Assembly: GCF_026340465.1 (NCBI RefSeq) | Contig: NZ_JAPEPC010000001.1 | Coordinates: 1,367,501 to 1,431,500 of the forward strand | Length of the DNA: 64,000 nt | Source: Streptomyces sp. NBC_01306 | Lineage (GTDB): Bacteria; Actinomycetota; Actinomycetes; Streptomycetales; Streptomycetaceae | Direction of reading: 5' to 3' | Shown here: positions 30,206 to 40,739 of the stretch, piece after piece | How the letters are laid out: every line of letters begins with the position of its first letter | Numbering within the stretch: position 1 is the stretch's first letter | Made by a program: the position numbers and the translations under genes | Notes under the pieces: generated by a model | Told to the model about the DNA's origin: nothing | The model's database searches: none | The model's input: the letters and a program-made list of their open reading frames with translations, nothing else

Positions 30206-33200
30206 TCAGCCGCGGGGCTTCTCGCGCATCTCGTACGTCGCGATGACGTCGTCGATCTTGATGTCGTTGAAGTTGCCGAGGTTGATACCACCCTCGAACC
30301 CTTCGCGGATCTCGGTGACGTCGTCCTTGAAGCGGCGCAGACCGGAGATGTTGAGGTTCTCCGCGATGACCTTGCCATCGCGCAGCAGGCGCGCCTTCGT
30401 GTTGCGCTTGACCTCGCCGGAGCGGACCAGCACACCGGCGATGTTGCCCAGCTTGGACGAGCGGAAGATCTCGCGGATCTCCGCCGTACCGAGCTCGACC
30501 TCTTCGTACTCCGGCTTGAGCATGCCCTTGAGGGCCGCTTCGATCTCTTCGATCGCCTGGTAGATGACCGAGTAGTACCGGACGTCCACACCTTCGCGCT
30601 CGGCCATCTGCGCGGCACGCCCTGCGGCGCGCACGTTGAAGCCGATGACGATGGCGTCGGAGCCGGTCGCCAGGTCGATGTCCGACTCGGTGACCGCACC
30701 CACACCGCGGTGCAGGATCCGGATGTCGACCTCTTCGCCGACGTCGAGCTGGAGCAGCGAGGATTCGAGAGCCTCCACCGAACCGGACGCGTCGCCCTTG
30801 ATGATGAGGTTGAGCTCCTGGACCAGACCGGCCTTGAGCGCCTCGTCCAGGTTCTCCAGGGAGAACCTGACGCCCTTGCGGGCGAAGTTGGCGTTGCGCT
30901 CACGGGCGGCACGCTTCTCGGCGATCTGACGGGCCGTACGGTCCTCGTCGACCACCAGGAAGTTGTCGCCGGCACCCGGGACGTTGGTGAGACCCAGTAC
31001 GAGGACGGGGGTCGAGGGACCCGCTTCCTCAAGGTTGTTGCCGTTGTCGTCGAGCATCGCCCGGACCCGGCCGTACGCGTCGCCGACGACCATGGTGTCG
31101 CCGATGCGCAGCGTGCCGCGCTGGACCAGGACGGTCGAGACAGCACCGCGGCCCTTGTCCAGGTGGGACTCGATCGCAATACCCTGCGCGTCCTGCTCCG
31201 GGTTGGCCCGCAGGTCGAGCGAGGCGTCGGCGGTGAGGACGACGGCCTCCAGGAGGGAATCGATGTGGAGACCCTGCTTGGCGGAGATGTCGACGAACAT
31301 CGTGTCGCCGCCGTACTCCTCGGCCACCAGACCGAACTCGGTGAGCTGACCGCGCACCTTGGTCGGGTCGGCACCCTCGACGTCGATCTTGTTGACCGCG
31401 ACGACGATCGGCACACCGGCCGCCTTGACGTGGTTCAGCGCCTCGATCGTCTGGGGCATCACACCGTCGTTCGCCGCCACCACGAGGATCGCGATGTCGG
31501 TCGACTTCGCACCACGGGCACGCATGGCGGTGAACGCCTCGTGACCCGGGGTGTCGATGAAGGTGATACGGCGGTCCTCGCCGTTGACCTCGGAGGAGAC
31601 CTGGTAGGCACCGATGTGCTGGGTGATGCCGCCGGCCTCGCCCGCGATGACGTTCGTCTTGCGGATCGCGTCGAGCAGCCGGGTCTTACCGTGGTCGACG
31701 TGACCCATGACGGTGACGACCGGCGGGCGCGAGACGAGAGCCTCTTCGCCGCCCTCGTCCTCGCCGAACTCGATGTCGAAGGACTCGAGCAGCTCGCGGT
31801 CCTCCTCCTCCGGGCTGACGATCTCCAGGACGTAGTTCATCTCGTCCGCGAGGAGCTTCAGCGTCTCGTCGGAGACGGACTGCGTGGCCGTGACCATCTC
31901 GCCGAGGTTCATCATCACGGCGACGAGCGACGCCGGGTTGGCGTTGATCTTCTCCGCGAAGTCGGTGAGGGAGGCACCGCGCGACAGCCGGACGGCCTGT
32001 CCGTTGCCGCGGGGCAGCATGACGCCGCCCACCGACGGGGCCTGCATGGCCTCGTACTCCTGGCGCCTCTGCCTCTTCGACTTGCGGCCTCGGCGGGCGG
32101 GCCCGCCGGGACGGCCGAAGGCACCCTGTGTGCCACCGCGGCCACCGGGGCCGCCGGGACGGCCCGCGAATCCGGGACGTCCACCGAAGCCACCGCCGGG
32201 AGCACCGCCGCCGGGACGGCCGCCGAAGCCACCGCCGCCGCCGGGACGACCGCCGCCGCCGGGACCTGCCGGACGACCGGCGAAGCCGCCGCCGCCGGGA
32301 CGGGCGCCGCCGCCGGGACGGCCTGCGCCGCCGCCGGGACCACGACCGCCACCGCCGGGACCGCCACCGGGACGGGGGCTGGCAGCCGGACGCTGCGGCA
32401 TCATGCCGGGGTTGGGACGGTTACCGCCGGGGGCGCCGCCAGGCCGCGGGGCGCCGCCCTGCGGACGGGGCATACCACCGGGGCTGGGACGGGCGCCGCC
32501 CTGACCCTGGCCCTGGGGACGCGGAGCGCCACCGGGACCACCCTGCGGGCGCGGGCCGCCGGGGCGGTCCTGGCCGCCGCCGGGACGCGGGGCGCCACCG
32601 GGACGGGGTGCCTGCGGGCGGGCCATACCGGTGGAGCCACCGGAGGTGAACGGGTTGTTGCCCGGGCGGGGACCGGACGGACGGTTGCCGCCGGGGCGCG
32701 GGGCGCCCTGACCGGCCGGCCGTGCCGGACGCTCGCCACCGCGGCCACCGTCACGCTGACCGCCGGCCGGGGCCGGACGGGCGTTCGTGGGACGGGGGCC
32801 GGGGGTGGCACCCGAGGGACGCGGGGTCTGCGGCGCCGTCGGCTGGGCCGGTGCGGGCGCCGAGAACTCGGCTGCCGGGACCGGAGCCGCCGGAGCGGGC
32901 TTGGCCGCGGGCTTGGGGCCCGGACGCGGACCGGCCGGAGCCGGCGCCGATGGGGTGCTGGGGGCGCTGCTCTGCGGAGCCTCGGCGGCGGCCGGCTTGG
33001 GGGCCGGGGCACCGGGCTTCGGGGCAGCAGGACGGGCCGCGGCGGCCGGGGACGGCGCCGCGGGCGTGGAACCCGCACGGGGTGCGGGAGAGGGCGCGGC
33101 CTTGCGGGGCGCGCCGGGCTTGGCAGCGGACTTGCCGGCGTTGCCGCCGGGCCCCTGCAAAGCGTCAGTCAACTTGCGTACAACCGGCGCCTCGATCGTC

Positions 33201-33307
33201 GAGGACGCCGAACGTACGAATTCACCGAGTTCTTGGAGCTTGGCCATGACGACCTTGCTCTCAACTCCGAACTCCTTGGCGAGTTCGTATACCCGGACCT
33301 TAGCCAC
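30206..33307 (-). CDS. infB: Translation initiation factor IF-2
   Basis: A 1033-aa GTPase that delivers fMet-tRNA to the 30S subunit. The N-terminal IF2_N motif ([21 protein letters not shown]) is followed by a long Ala/Pro then Gly/Arg-rich linker (about 50-410), typical of Streptomyces IF-2. The G domain has G1 GHVDHGKT (lysine near 541), DTPGHEAF and NKID, followed by domains II-IV. The GTG start at 33307 has AAGGAG upstream. The linker explains the dense GGGCCGCC-type DNA repeats at 32090-32700. Confidence 0.97.
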   Translation of the reverse strand: MAKVRVYELAKEFGVESKVVMAKLQELGEFVRSASSTIEAPVVRKLTDALQGPGGNAGKSAAKPGAPRKAAPSPAPRAGSTPAAPSPAAAARPAAPKPGAPAPKPAAAEAPQSSAPSTPSAPAPAGPRPGPKPAAKPAPAAPVPAAEFSAPAPAQPTAPQTPRPSGATPGPRPTNARPAPAGGQRDGGRGGERPARPAGQGAPRPGGNRPSGPRPGNNPFTSGGSTGMARPQAPRPGGAPRPGGGQDRPGGPRPQGGPGGAPRPQGQGQGGARPSPGGMPRPQGGAPRPGGAPGGNRPNPGMMPQRPAASPRPGGGPGGGGRGPGGGAGRPGGGARPGGGGFAGRPAGPGGGGRPGGGGGFGGRPGGGAPGGGFGGRPGFAGRPGGPGGRGGTQGAFGRPGGPARRGRKSKRQRRQEYEAMQAPSVGGVMLPRGNGQAVRLSRGASLTDFAEKINANPASLVAVMMNLGEMVTATQSVSDETLKLLADEMNYVLEIVSPEEEDRELLESFDIEFGEDEGGEEALVSRPPVVTVMGHVDHGKTRLLDAIRKTNVIAGEAGGITQHIGAYQVSSEVNGEDRRITFIDTPGHEAFTAMRARGAKSTDIAILVVAANDGVMPQTIEALNHVKAAGVPIVVAVNKIDVEGADPTKVRGQLTEFGLVAEEYGGDTMFVDISAKQGLHIDSLLEAVVLTADASLDLRANPEQDAQGIAIESHLDKGRGAVSTVLVQRGTLRIGDTMVVGDAYGRVRAMLDDNGNNLEEAGPSTPVLVLGLTNVPGAGDNFLVVDEDRTARQIAEKRAARERNANFARKGVRFSLENLDEALKAGLVQELNLIIKGDASGSVEALESSLLQLDVGEEVDIRILHRGVGAVTESDIDLATGSDAIVIGFNVRAAGRAAQMAEREGVDVRYYSVIYQAIEEIEAALKGMLKPEYEEVELGTAEIREIFRSSKLGNIAGVLVRSGEVKRNTKARLLRDGKVIAENLNISGLRRFKDDVTEIREGFEGGINLGNFNDIKIDDVIATYEMREKPRG

Positions 33308-33454
33308 TTCGCTCCTTTTAGGTCCGGGTTACCGCCGGACCGTCGCTACTTCATGGGCGTACTCATCGCGTACTCATCGAGTGCTCATCGCAATCTCGAC
33401 CTACTTCCAACTCGCGAGGTACCTGACCGCACGGGGACCCGTGCCGTTCACTTA

Positions 33455-33733
33455 TTACGGTGCTGCCTGCCCGACATACTGGTTCAGTTCCGCGCTGTCG
33501 AGCGGACCCCTGACCTTGAAGGCCCTGGAGAACGCCCGCCGGCGGACCGCCAGGTCGAGGCAGACCGAGGCGGGGTGCAGATACGCACCCCGGCCGGGCA
33601 GCGTACCGCGCGGATCAGGGGCGCATTTGCCCTCAACCACGACGATGCGCAGCAGTTCGCTCTTGGCCGTCCGCTCCCGGCATCCCACGCAGGTTCGCTC
33701 AGGGCACGCTCGGTCGACTGTCCGGCCAGACAC
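33455..33733 (-). CDS. ylxR: YlxR family RNA-binding protein (DUF448)
   Basis: A 92-aa protein with the YlxR signature PERTCVGCRERTAKSELLRIV and GRGAYLHPASVCLDLAVRRRAFSRAF. The family is encoded between nusA and infB in most Gram-positives; B. subtilis YlxR has been linked to RNase P and transcription control. The GTG at 33733 is the only reasonable start. Gaps of 121 and 147 bases separate it from nusA and infB. Confidence 0.93.
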   Translation of the reverse strand: MSGRTVDRACPERTCVGCRERTAKSELLRIVVVEGKCAPDPRGTLPGRGAYLHPASVCLDLAVRRRAFSRAFKVRGPLDSAELNQYVGQAAP

Positions 33734-33854
33734 GTTTAAGTCTACCTCCCCGTAACGACCCCACCCGATTGGGGCAGGAATCGAACGGATGTTGTCTTGA
33801 AGTTTTCCGGAATCGTGCAGTTACGGTCCCGGCCGCGCAGCCGGGACCGGCGGC

Positions 33855-34868
33855 TCAGGCCTCGCCGTCCCGGCTGTCGGACGGACCGCCGTCCGGCTCG
33901 GTGTCCGGGCGGATGTCGATGCGCCAGCCGGTCAGCCGGGCGGCGAGGCGGGCGTTCTGCCCCTCCTTGCCGATGGCCAGCGAGAGCTGGTAGTCCGGGA
34001 CCGTGACCCGCGCCGAGCGGGCGGCGAGGTCGACGATCTCGACCTTGCTGACCCGGGCCGGCGAGAGCGCGCTGGCGACCATCTCGGCCGGATCGTCCGA
34101 CCAGTCCACGATGTCGATCTTCTCGCCGAGCAGCTCCGCCATGACGTTGCGGACGCGGCTGCCCATCGGGCCGATGCAGGCGCCCTTCGGGTTGAGCCCC
34201 GACCGGGTCGACCGTACGGCGATCTTGCTCCGGTGACCGGCCTCGCGGGCGATGGCCTCGATGACGACCGAGCCGTCCGCGATCTCCGGGACCTCCAGCG
34301 CGAAGAGCTTCTTCACCAGGTTGGGGTGGGTGCGGGAGAGGGTCACCGACGGGCCGCGGACGCCCTTGGCCACCCGGACCACGTACGTACGCAGCCGCAG
34401 CCCGTGCGAGTAGGTCTCCCCGGGCACCTGCTCCTGCACCGGCAGGATCGCTTCCAGCTTGCCGATGTCGACCAGCACGTTCCGCGGGTCCTTGCCCTGC
34501 TGGACGACCCCGGCGACGACATCGCCCTCGCGCCCGGCGTACTCGCCGAAGGTCAGATCGTCCTCCGCGTCCCGCAGCCGCTGCAGGATGACCTGCTTGG
34601 CCGTGGTCGCGGCGATCCGGCCGAAGTCGGACGGGGTGTCGTCGAACTCCCGGGCCTCCTGGCCCTCTTCGAGGTCGGCCGGGTCCTCTTTCGCCCAGAC
34701 CGTCACATGACCGTTGTCGTGGTCGAGGCGCACGCGGGCGAGGCGGCGGCTTCCCTCCGTGCGGTGGTAGGCGATGAGGAGGGCCGACTCGATCGCCTCG
34801 ACCAGCAGGTCGAAGGAAATCTCCTTCTCCTTCGCCAAGCCCTTCAGAAGCTTTACGTCGATGTCCAT
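33855..34868 (-). CDS. nusA: Transcription termination/antitermination factor NusA
   Basis: A 337-aa NusA that binds RNA polymerase and nascent RNA. An N-terminal domain ([22 protein letters not shown]) is followed by S1 ([23 protein letters not shown]) and two KH domains ([20 protein letters not shown], and [21 protein letters not shown]). It lacks the acidic C-terminal repeats of E. coli NusA, as is usual in actinobacteria. It starts two bases after the rimP stop, so the pair is coupled. Confidence 0.97.
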   Translation of the reverse strand: MDIDVKLLKGLAKEKEISFDLLVEAIESALLIAYHRTEGSRRLARVRLDHDNGHVTVWAKEDPADLEEGQEAREFDDTPSDFGRIAATTAKQVILQRLRDAEDDLTFGEYAGREGDVVAGVVQQGKDPRNVLVDIGKLEAILPVQEQVPGETYSHGLRLRTYVVRVAKGVRGPSVTLSRTHPNLVKKLFALEVPEIADGSVVIEAIAREAGHRSKIAVRSTRSGLNPKGACIGPMGSRVRNVMAELLGEKIDIVDWSDDPAEMVASALSPARVSKVEIVDLAARSARVTVPDYQLSLAIGKEGQNARLAARLTGWRIDIRPDTEPDGGPSDSRDGEA

Positions 34869-34870
34869 GG

Positions 34871-35368
34871 CTACGCCTCCTCTTCCTTCTTGTCCTTGCG
34901 GTTGAATTCCAGCTCCACACGTGCCTTGGCGATCTCCGCGAAGTCCACCCGGCGGGCGGTCGGCTTGCGCCCCTTCACGCCCGGCACTTCGAGGTCGAGG
35001 CCGTCGGCGTCCACCGCGAGGATGCGCGCGACCACCTCGTCGCCCCCGGTCAGCGTCAGCTTGGCCAGGCGGCCGGTGGCCCGTACGTAGTGGCGGTGCT
35101 CCGTCAGCGGTCGGTCGGCGCCCGGCGAGCTGACTTCGAGTACGTACTCGCCGTCGCCCATCACGTCGCTCTCGTCGAGCTTCTCGGAGATGGCCCGGCT
35201 CAGCTCGGCGCAGGTGTCGAGCTCGACGCCGTCGTCGGAGTCCACGGTGATCCTCAGTACGCCACGCCGGCCGGCCCGGGAGACTTCGATCTCTTCCAGA
35301 TCCAGGTCCTTGGCGGCGACGAGCGGTTCCAGCAGCCCGCGCAGCCTCTCGCTCTGGGTGGTGCTCAT
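34871..35368 (-). CDS. rimP: Ribosome maturation factor RimP
   Basis: A 165-aa 30S assembly factor with the [26 protein letters not shown] core and [21 protein letters not shown], a signature of the family. A Lys/Glu-rich end (RKDKKEEEA) follows. It is the first gene of the rimP-nusA-ylxR-infB-ylxP-rbfA-truB operon; start ATG 35368. Confidence 0.96.
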   Translation of the reverse strand: MSTTQSERLRGLLEPLVAAKDLDLEEIEVSRAGRRGVLRITVDSDDGVELDTCAELSRAISEKLDESDVMGDGEYVLEVSSPGADRPLTEHRHYVRATGRLAKLTLTGGDEVVARILAVDADGLDLEVPGVKGRKPTARRVDFAEIAKARVELEFNRKDKKEEEA

Positions 35369-35402
35369 CCGGGTGACTCCTCGGCCGCGTGTGCTGTTGT
35401 GG

Positions 35403-35448
35403 GATCGTCGCGTTTCTCGATCGCCGCGTGTCTGATCGTCGCGTGTCA
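35403..35448. repeat. Three 15-bp tandem direct repeats
   Basis: GATCGTCGCGTTTCT (35403), GATCGCCGCGTGTCT (35419) and GATCGTCGCGTGTCA (35434) are near-identical units at 15-16 bp period, followed by a fourth GATC at 35449. They lie between the divergent rimP and lipoprotein genes, where both promoters must sit. Confidence 0.75.
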
Positions 35449-35549
35449 GATCAAAGGGTATCCGGTCGCCAGGGGTGTTGCCGTCCTCGCTGTGTTGACC
35501 CGCAGGTACGCTCGCCTGCGCTGATCACTTCGGGCCGAGGGAGAGACAC

Positions 35550-36068
35550 GTGCTGGGCACGGGGACCACACGCAGGAGTGTGCTGGGCGCGACGGCGGCT
35601 GCCGGCGCCGCACTCCTGACCGGCTGTTCGGAGCGGTCCGCCGCCCACCGTACACACGGCGCGGCCGCCCCCGGCACCGGGACGGTGCTCAGGCAGCGCT
35701 CCGCGCGGACCAGCGGCGCCCTGCTCGCGCTGTACGACACGGTGCTCGCCCAGCACCGGGACGCGGCGACGGAGAAGCTGGCGGGCCCGCTGCGGGACGC
35801 CGTGGCGCTGCATGTGAAGGCGCTGGCACCGCCCGCCGGGGCCACGCCGTCCGGCGCCTCCCGCAAGGCGTCGCCCGCGCCGGCGCCGCCCGCGGTGCCT
35901 GCCGACCGCAAGGCCGCTCTGAAGGCTCTCGCGGCGGCCGAGCGGCGGGCCACCGATGCCCACACCGCGGCACTCGCCGACGCCCCGCCGGAGCTGGCCA
36001 GGCTGCTGGCCTCGGTCGCGGCCGCTTCCGCCGTCCACGCGTATCTGCTGACCCAGGGGGAGCACTGA
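35550..36068 (+). CDS. Putative lipoprotein, unknown function
   Basis: A 172-aa secreted lipoprotein: RRSVLGATAAAGAALLTGC gives a twin-arginine-like n-region, a hydrophobic stretch and a lipobox with Cys26. The mature part is Ala-rich and helical, with an Ala/Pro linker near 100-117. The start is a GTG at 35550 about 9 bases after a GAGGGAG site. Its stop overlaps the ferritin-like gene (ATGA), and these two with the APH-like gene form an operon. Confidence 0.82.
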   Translation: MLGTGTTRRSVLGATAAAGAALLTGCSERSAAHRTHGAAAPGTGTVLRQRSARTSGALLALYDTVLAQHRDAATEKLAGPLRDAVALHVKALAPPAGATPSGASRKASPAPAPPAVPADRKAALKALAAAERRATDAHTAALADAPPELARLLASVAAASAVHAYLLTQGEH

Positions 36069-36520
36069 TGAGCGCACGCGAAGCGGCGCAGGCCGCACTG
36101 GCCGCCGAGCACGCGGCCGTGTACGGGTACGGCGTCGTCGGCGGCCGGGTCGCTCCGGCGCGCAGGACCGAGGCGCGCCAGGCGTACGACGCCCACCGCG
36201 CCCGGCGCGACGCGCTGGTCAGGACCGTGCAGGACCTGGGCGGGAAGCCGGTCGCGGCGTCGGCGGCCTACGCGCTGCCCTTCGAGGTGGCGGGGCAGGA
36301 CGACGCGGTCCGGCTCGCCGCCGTTCTGGAGGACCGGGTGGCCGATGTCTACTCCGACCTGGTGCGGGCCGCACAGGGGCCGCTGCGGCACGAGGCGGCG
36401 CTGGCCCTGCGGGAGGCCGCCGTGCGGGCTGCGCGGTGGCGCGGCGACGGCAGCGTAGCCTTTCCGGGGCTCGCCGAGCGGGCCGCAGGGGCTGCCGGAA
36501 AGGGAACCACGCACGCATGA
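36068..36520 (+). CDS. Ferritin-like domain protein (DUF4439 type)
   Basis: A 150-aa all-helical protein matching the DUF4439 ferritin-like pattern (AAQAALAAEHAAVYGYGVVGG, RRTEARQAYDAHRARRDAL, AALAALEDRVADVYSDL-like helix). Some carboxylate/histidine positions of a di-iron site exist (EH in helix 1, AHR in helix 2), but I cannot say iron is bound. It is translationally coupled to genes on both sides (ATGA overlaps at 36068 and 36517). Confidence 0.82.
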   Translation: MSAREAAQAALAAEHAAVYGYGVVGGRVAPARRTEARQAYDAHRARRDALVRTVQDLGGKPVAASAAYALPFEVAGQDDAVRLAAVLEDRVADVYSDLVRAAQGPLRHEAALALREAAVRAARWRGDGSVAFPGLAERAAGAAGKGTTHA

Positions 36521-37419
36521 CTTTCGAACCGCCGCAGCGGCTTGTCCGGGCGCTCGGCGAGACGTACGGGGACGCCGCCGCCACCGACTGGCTCGGCCGG
36601 ATTCAGACTGATATGCAAGGGGCCCTCGACGTACGGGAGTTGACTGCCGAGCGGGTGCAGGCCCCGGGCGGCCGGAGCGCCCTGATCGTGCTGGTGCGCC
36701 GCGCCGACGGGACCCATGCGGTACTGAAACTGGCTCCGCCCTTCGCCCGGCCCGATCTGGAGCGGGCCGCGCTGGCGCACTGGAACGGCTGGGGCGCCGC
36801 GCAACTGCTCGACGACGCTTCCCCGGGCGACACCGCTCTGCTGCTGGAGCGTCTGCACCCCGAGGTCTCGCTGCACTCGCTCCCGGAGGCCAAGGCTCTG
36901 CTGGAGGCCGCGGGCACGGTGCGCAAGCTCTGGGTGGCGCCGCCGGACGGGCACGGTTTCGAGACGGTGGCCGAGCGGACCGCCCGGCAGGCCGAGGCGA
37001 TGCGCGCGACGGCCGAGCCGCTGGTCGTCCCACTGGTCGACGCGGCGCTCACGGCACGCGACGAACTGCTCGCTTCGGCTCCCGAGAGCGTGCTGCTGCA
37101 CGGCAATTTCCGCCAGAGCAAGGTGCTCGCGGGCGAGCGCAACCCGTGGCTGGCGGTGGGCCCCGACCCCGTGGTCGGCGAGCGGGCGTACGACCTGGCC
37201 CGGCTGGTGCGCGACCGGGTCGACGACCTGGTCGCCGCCGCTGTCGGCCCCTCCACGGTGCGGCGCCGGGTGAACCGGCTGGCGGACTCGCTGGAGGTCG
37301 AGCACGCGCGGCTGCACGGCTGGACACTGTTCCGGGCGGTGGAGTCGGGGGTGCGGGCGGTCGCGGCGGGACGCCGGCAGGACGGCGAGCTGCTGCTGGA
37401 GTTCGCGGGCTGGCTCTGA
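36517..37419 (+). CDS. Aminoglycoside phosphotransferase-like protein, probable pseudokinase
   Basis: A 300-aa protein of the APH(6)/streptomycin 6-kinase fold. The segment LLHGNFRQSKVLAGERNPWL, then AVGPDPVVGE, aligns without gaps to the family's HGDLHHDNVL...IDPKPLVGE. The catalytic Asp is Asn197, the metal-binding Asn is Lys202, and the second Asp is Gly215. Kinase activity therefore seems lost. The ATG at 36517 overlaps the ferritin-like gene stop. It is last in the lipoprotein operon and convergent with proS. A resistance role is unlikely on this evidence. Confidence 0.85.
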   Translation: MTFEPPQRLVRALGETYGDAAATDWLGRIQTDMQGALDVRELTAERVQAPGGRSALIVLVRRADGTHAVLKLAPPFARPDLERAALAHWNGWGAAQLLDDASPGDTALLLERLHPEVSLHSLPEAKALLEAAGTVRKLWVAPPDGHGFETVAERTARQAEAMRATAEPLVVPLVDAALTARDELLASAPESVLLHGNFRQSKVLAGERNPWLAVGPDPVVGERAYDLARLVRDRVDDLVAAAVGPSTVRRRVNRLADSLEVEHARLHGWTLFRAVESGVRAVAAGRRQDGELLLEFAGWL

Positions 37420-37431
37420 GCCGCTCCGCCG

Positions 37432-37485
37432 GGTACGGGGCCGGGCGGTCCTGAGCTTCCGCCCCGGCCCGCCCGGTCCCGTACC
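37432..37485. terminator. Bidirectional hairpin between convergent genes
   Basis: Arms 37432-37448 and 37469-37485 pair at 16 of 17 positions with a 20-base loop, midway between the convergent APH-like and proS stops. Confidence 0.8.
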
Positions 37486-37517
37486 TTCCAGCTGCTCGTA
37501 CTCAGAACTCCGGTGAC

Positions 37518-39212
37518 TCAGCCGGCCAGCCGCTCGATCGCCTCGGCGACCGTGAGCTCCTCGCGCTCGCCCGTGCGCCGGTCCTTGAGTTCGAGGACGC
37601 CGTCCGCAGCCCGGCGGCCGGCGACCAGGATCTGCGGGACGCCGATCAGCTCGGAGTCGGTGAACTTCACCCCGGGAGAGACCCCGGCGCGGTCGTCGAC
37701 CAGCACCCGTACACCGGCCGCACCCAGCTTCTCGGCGACGTCCAGGGCCAGTTCGGTCTGGAGTGCCTTGCCCGCCGCGACGACGTGCACGTCGGCCGGT
37801 GCGACCTCCTTGGACCAGCACAGCCCCTTGTCGTCCGCGGACTGCTCGGCGAGTGCCGCCACGGCGCGGGAGACGCCGATGCCGTACGAGCCCATGGTGA
37901 CCCGGACCGGCTTGCCCTGCTGGCCCAGCACGTCGAGCTGGAAGGTGTCCGCGTACTTGCGGCCCAGCTGGAAGATGTGGCCGATCTCGATCGCACGGTC
38001 CAGCTTGAGACCCGTGCCGCAGGACGGGCAGGGGTCGCCGGGCTCGACGACCACCACGTCGAGGTAGTCGTCCACCTCGAAGTCGCGTCCGGCGACCACG
38101 TTGCGCGCGTGCTTGCCGGGCTTGTTGGCGCCGGTGATCCAGGCCGTACCGGCCGCGACCCGCGGATCGGCGATGTAGCGGACCTTTTCGAGACCCTGCG
38201 GGCCGACATAACCGCGTACCAGGTCGGGGCGGTCCTCGAAGTCCTCGGCGGTGACCAGCTCGACCACGGCGGGGGCCAGGTGCTCGCCCAGCTTGCCGAG
38301 GTCCACCTCGCGGTGGCCGGGCACGCCGACGGCGACGATCTCGCCGTCGACCTTCACCAGGAGGTTCTTCAGAGTCGCGGACGCGGGTACGCCGAGGTGC
38401 GCGGCCAGCGTCTCGATCGTCGGGGTGTCGGGGGTGTCCAGCTCCTCGACGGCGCCGTGCTCGGTGGCGTCCACCGCGGGGGCGGTGAAGGTGACCGCCT
38501 CGGTGTTGGCCGCGTAGTCGCACTGCGGGCAGTCCACGAAGGTGTCCTCACCGGCGGCGGCCGGGGCCAGGAACTCCTCGGAGGCCGAGCCGCCCATGGC
38601 ACCGGAGACGGCCGAGACGATCCGGTGGTCGAGACCGAGGCGCTCGAAGATCCTGATGTACGCCTCGCGGTGCAGCCGGTAGGACTCGGCCAGGCCCTGG
38701 TCCGTGGTGTCGAAGGAGTACGAGTCCTTCATCTGGAACTCACGGCCGCGCAGCACGCCGGAGCGCGGACGCGCCTCGTCCCGGTACTTCGTCTGGATCT
38801 GGTACAGCATCACCGGCAGGTCCTTGTAGGACGTGCACTGGTCCTTGACGGTCTGGGTGAAGATCTCCTCGTGCGTCGGGCCGAGGAGGTAGTCGGCGCC
38901 CTTGCGGTCCTTGAGGCGGAAGAGCAGGTCGCCGTACTCCTCCCAGCGGCCGGACGCCTCGTAGGGCTCCCTGGGCAGCAGCGCGGGGAGCAGGACCTCC
39001 TGCGCGCCGATGCCGTCCATCTCCTCGCGCACCACGCGGGAGACGTTGTCGAGGACCTTCTTGCCCAGCGGCAGCCAGGTCCAGATCCCGGCCGCGTTGC
39101 GGCGTACGTAACCGGCGCGGACCAGGAGCTTGTGGCTGAGCGTCTCCGCGTCCGCCGGGTCGTCGCGCAAGGTCTTGACCATCAACCGGGACATGCGCTG
39201 GACCTGGGCCAT
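37518..39212 (-). CDS. proS: Prolyl-tRNA synthetase (bacterial type)
   Basis: A 564-aa class II synthetase. It has motif 2 ([28 protein letters not shown] region), the editing INS domain between motifs 2 and 3 (about 220-400, with [23 protein letters not shown]), motif 3 ([18 protein letters not shown]) and the anticodon-binding end ([17 protein letters not shown]). Full length; start ATG 39212. Confidence 0.97.
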   Translation of the reverse strand: MAQVQRMSRLMVKTLRDDPADAETLSHKLLVRAGYVRRNAAGIWTWLPLGKKVLDNVSRVVREEMDGIGAQEVLLPALLPREPYEASGRWEEYGDLLFRLKDRKGADYLLGPTHEEIFTQTVKDQCTSYKDLPVMLYQIQTKYRDEARPRSGVLRGREFQMKDSYSFDTTDQGLAESYRLHREAYIRIFERLGLDHRIVSAVSGAMGGSASEEFLAPAAAGEDTFVDCPQCDYAANTEAVTFTAPAVDATEHGAVEELDTPDTPTIETLAAHLGVPASATLKNLLVKVDGEIVAVGVPGHREVDLGKLGEHLAPAVVELVTAEDFEDRPDLVRGYVGPQGLEKVRYIADPRVAAGTAWITGANKPGKHARNVVAGRDFEVDDYLDVVVVEPGDPCPSCGTGLKLDRAIEIGHIFQLGRKYADTFQLDVLGQQGKPVRVTMGSYGIGVSRAVAALAEQSADDKGLCWSKEVAPADVHVVAAGKALQTELALDVAEKLGAAGVRVLVDDRAGVSPGVKFTDSELIGVPQILVAGRRAADGVLELKDRRTGEREELTVAEAIERLAG

Positions 39213-39281
39213 GGTGACTCTCCTGCTTGGCTGTGTTTTCCGGGGGACGCCCCCCGGACCCCCGTAAGTGATGTCAGGAGG

Positions 39282-39872
39282 TTAACCGGGCCCGGCGGGC
39301 GGGCGGAAATCGGTTACGGGGGCGGGCCCGGGGCGGAGCAGCGGGAGCGGGGCGCCCATCACCGCGTACGGCATTCCCGCGCTGGGGAAGTGGACCTGCC
39401 GCGCGAGGTCCGTGTACCCCAGCGAGCGGTAGAGACCGCGGGCCGGGGACTCCCGGTCGATGGCGGAGAGGATCGAGCGCGGTTCGGCGGCGCTGTCGGT
39501 GATCGCGGTGATCAGCGCGCGGCCGGTGCCCCGGCCCTGGAAGCCGGGGTGGACGTGCAGTTCGGTGATCACGAAGGAGTCGTCGAGCCAGAAGTCGGTG
39601 CCGGTGGAGCGCAGATACGGCTCGACCACCGTGGACCACCAGTGGGCGCGGCTGTTGGGCATCCCGTACACGAAGCCGACCAGGCTGCCGTCGGGCGCCG
39701 TCGCGCCGAGTGCGCGGGCGCCGGGGTTCTGCAGATGGCGCAGCACGATGTGGCGGCGTACGGCGACCTCCGCCTCGCTGAGGCCGAACGCGAGGGCCTG
39801 TACGGCCAGCGCTTCGTCCACTCGTCCGGCGAGATCGACCGGCCCGACCACTGCGTCATCCATGGTCGGCAC
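39282..39872 (-). CDS. GNAT family N-acetyltransferase
   Basis: A 196-aa acetyltransferase. The acetyl-CoA motif is ITELHVHPGFQGRGTGRALITAI with the Q-x-x-G-x-G pattern, followed by LYRSLGYTD. The GTG at 39872 has GAGG five bases upstream; an ATG three codons later is possible. It lies 21 bases downstream of another GNAT gene on the same strand. The substrate is unknown. Confidence 0.85.
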   Translation of the reverse strand: MPTMDDAVVGPVDLAGRVDEALAVQALAFGLSEAEVAVRRHIVLRHLQNPGARALGATAPDGSLVGFVYGMPNSRAHWWSTVVEPYLRSTGTDFWLDDSFVITELHVHPGFQGRGTGRALITAITDSAAEPRSILSAIDRESPARGLYRSLGYTDLARQVHFPSAGMPYAVMGAPLPLLRPGPAPVTDFRPPAGPG

Positions 39873-39893
39873 CCTAACCTCAGAACTCCGGTG

Positions 39894-40739
39894 TCAGAAC
39901 AGGACGCTCATGAAGGCCCCGACCTCACGGAAGCCGACCCTGCGGTAGGCGGCGCGCGCCGCGGAGTTGAAGTCGTTGACGTACAGGCTGACCACGGGGG
40001 CCACATCGGCGAGCGCGTAGCGCAGGACGGCGGCCATGCCCGTCTCGGAGAGACCGCGGCCGCGGAACTCGGGGGCGACCCAGACGCCCTGGATCTGGCA
40101 GGCCAGTGAAGTGGCGGCGCCGATCTCGGCCTTGAAGACGACCTGGCCGTTCTCGATCCGGGCGAAGGAGCGGCCGGAGCCGACCAGTTCGGCGACGCGT
40201 GCCTGGTAGAGCAGTCCGCCGTCCCCCGCCATCGGGGAGACCCCGACCTCCTCGGTGAACATGGCCACACAGGCGGGCATGATCACTTCCAGCTCGTCCT
40301 TGCGGATGCGGCGGACGAGCGGGTCGGGCGCGATGTCGGGCGAGGGCTGCTCGGTGACCATCATGGGCTGGTGGGCGCGGACGTCGCGGGCGGGGCCCCA
40401 GCTCGGTTCGAGCAGCCGCCACAGCAGCGCGGTGGAGTCGGCGGGGCCCACGATGGAGGAGCAGCGACGGCCGGCCCGGCGGGCGCGTTCGGCGAAGGCG
40501 CGTACGGCGTCGGGGCCCGCGCAGATCGGGACGAGGTTGGCGCCGGAGTAGCAGAGCGAGCGGAGCCGGCCCCCGGTGTACCAGCCCCACATCTCGCCGC
40601 CGAGCCGCCACGGGTCGAGTCCGGCGACCTGGACGCGGGACGTCACGAAGGCGTTGACGACGGGATCGCTGTGCAGGATCTCAAGCGCCGCGTCGAGTTC
40701 GCCGGGTTCGAGGACCCGGGTGGTGGTCTGCGTCAACAC
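39894..40739 (-). CDS. DUF4081-GNAT N-acetyltransferase
   Basis: A 281-aa protein with an N-terminal DUF4081-like region (about 1-140) and a C-terminal GNAT domain with QGVWVAPEFRGRGLSETGM and LYVNDFNSAARAAYRRVGFREVG. The GTG at 40739 (GGAG eight bases upstream) gives the family-like start LTQTTTRVLEPGELDAAL; the open frame runs 29 codons further without conservation. It lies downstream of ispG, as in other Streptomyces. Confidence 0.85.
   Translation of the reverse strand: MLTQTTTRVLEPGELDAALEILHSDPVVNAFVTSRVQVAGLDPWRLGGEMWGWYTGGRLRSLCYSGANLVPICAGPDAVRAFAERARRAGRRCSSIVGPADSTALLWRLLEPSWGPARDVRAHQPMMVTEQPSPDIAPDPLVRRIRKDELEVIMPACVAMFTEEVGVSPMAGDGGLLYQARVAELVGSGRSFARIENGQVVFKAEIGAATSLACQIQGVWVAPEFRGRGLSETGMAAVLRYALADVAPVVSLYVNDFNSAARAAYRRVGFREVGAFMSVLF

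Noticed and set aside
32090..32700. Dense short repeats resembling a repeat array
   Set aside because: They encode the Gly/Pro/Arg-rich linker of IF-2 in the correct frame; no spacers or CRISPR structure.
36517..37419. Streptomycin resistance kinase
   Set aside because: Key catalytic residues are replaced (Asn197, Lys202, Gly215), so activity is not supported.
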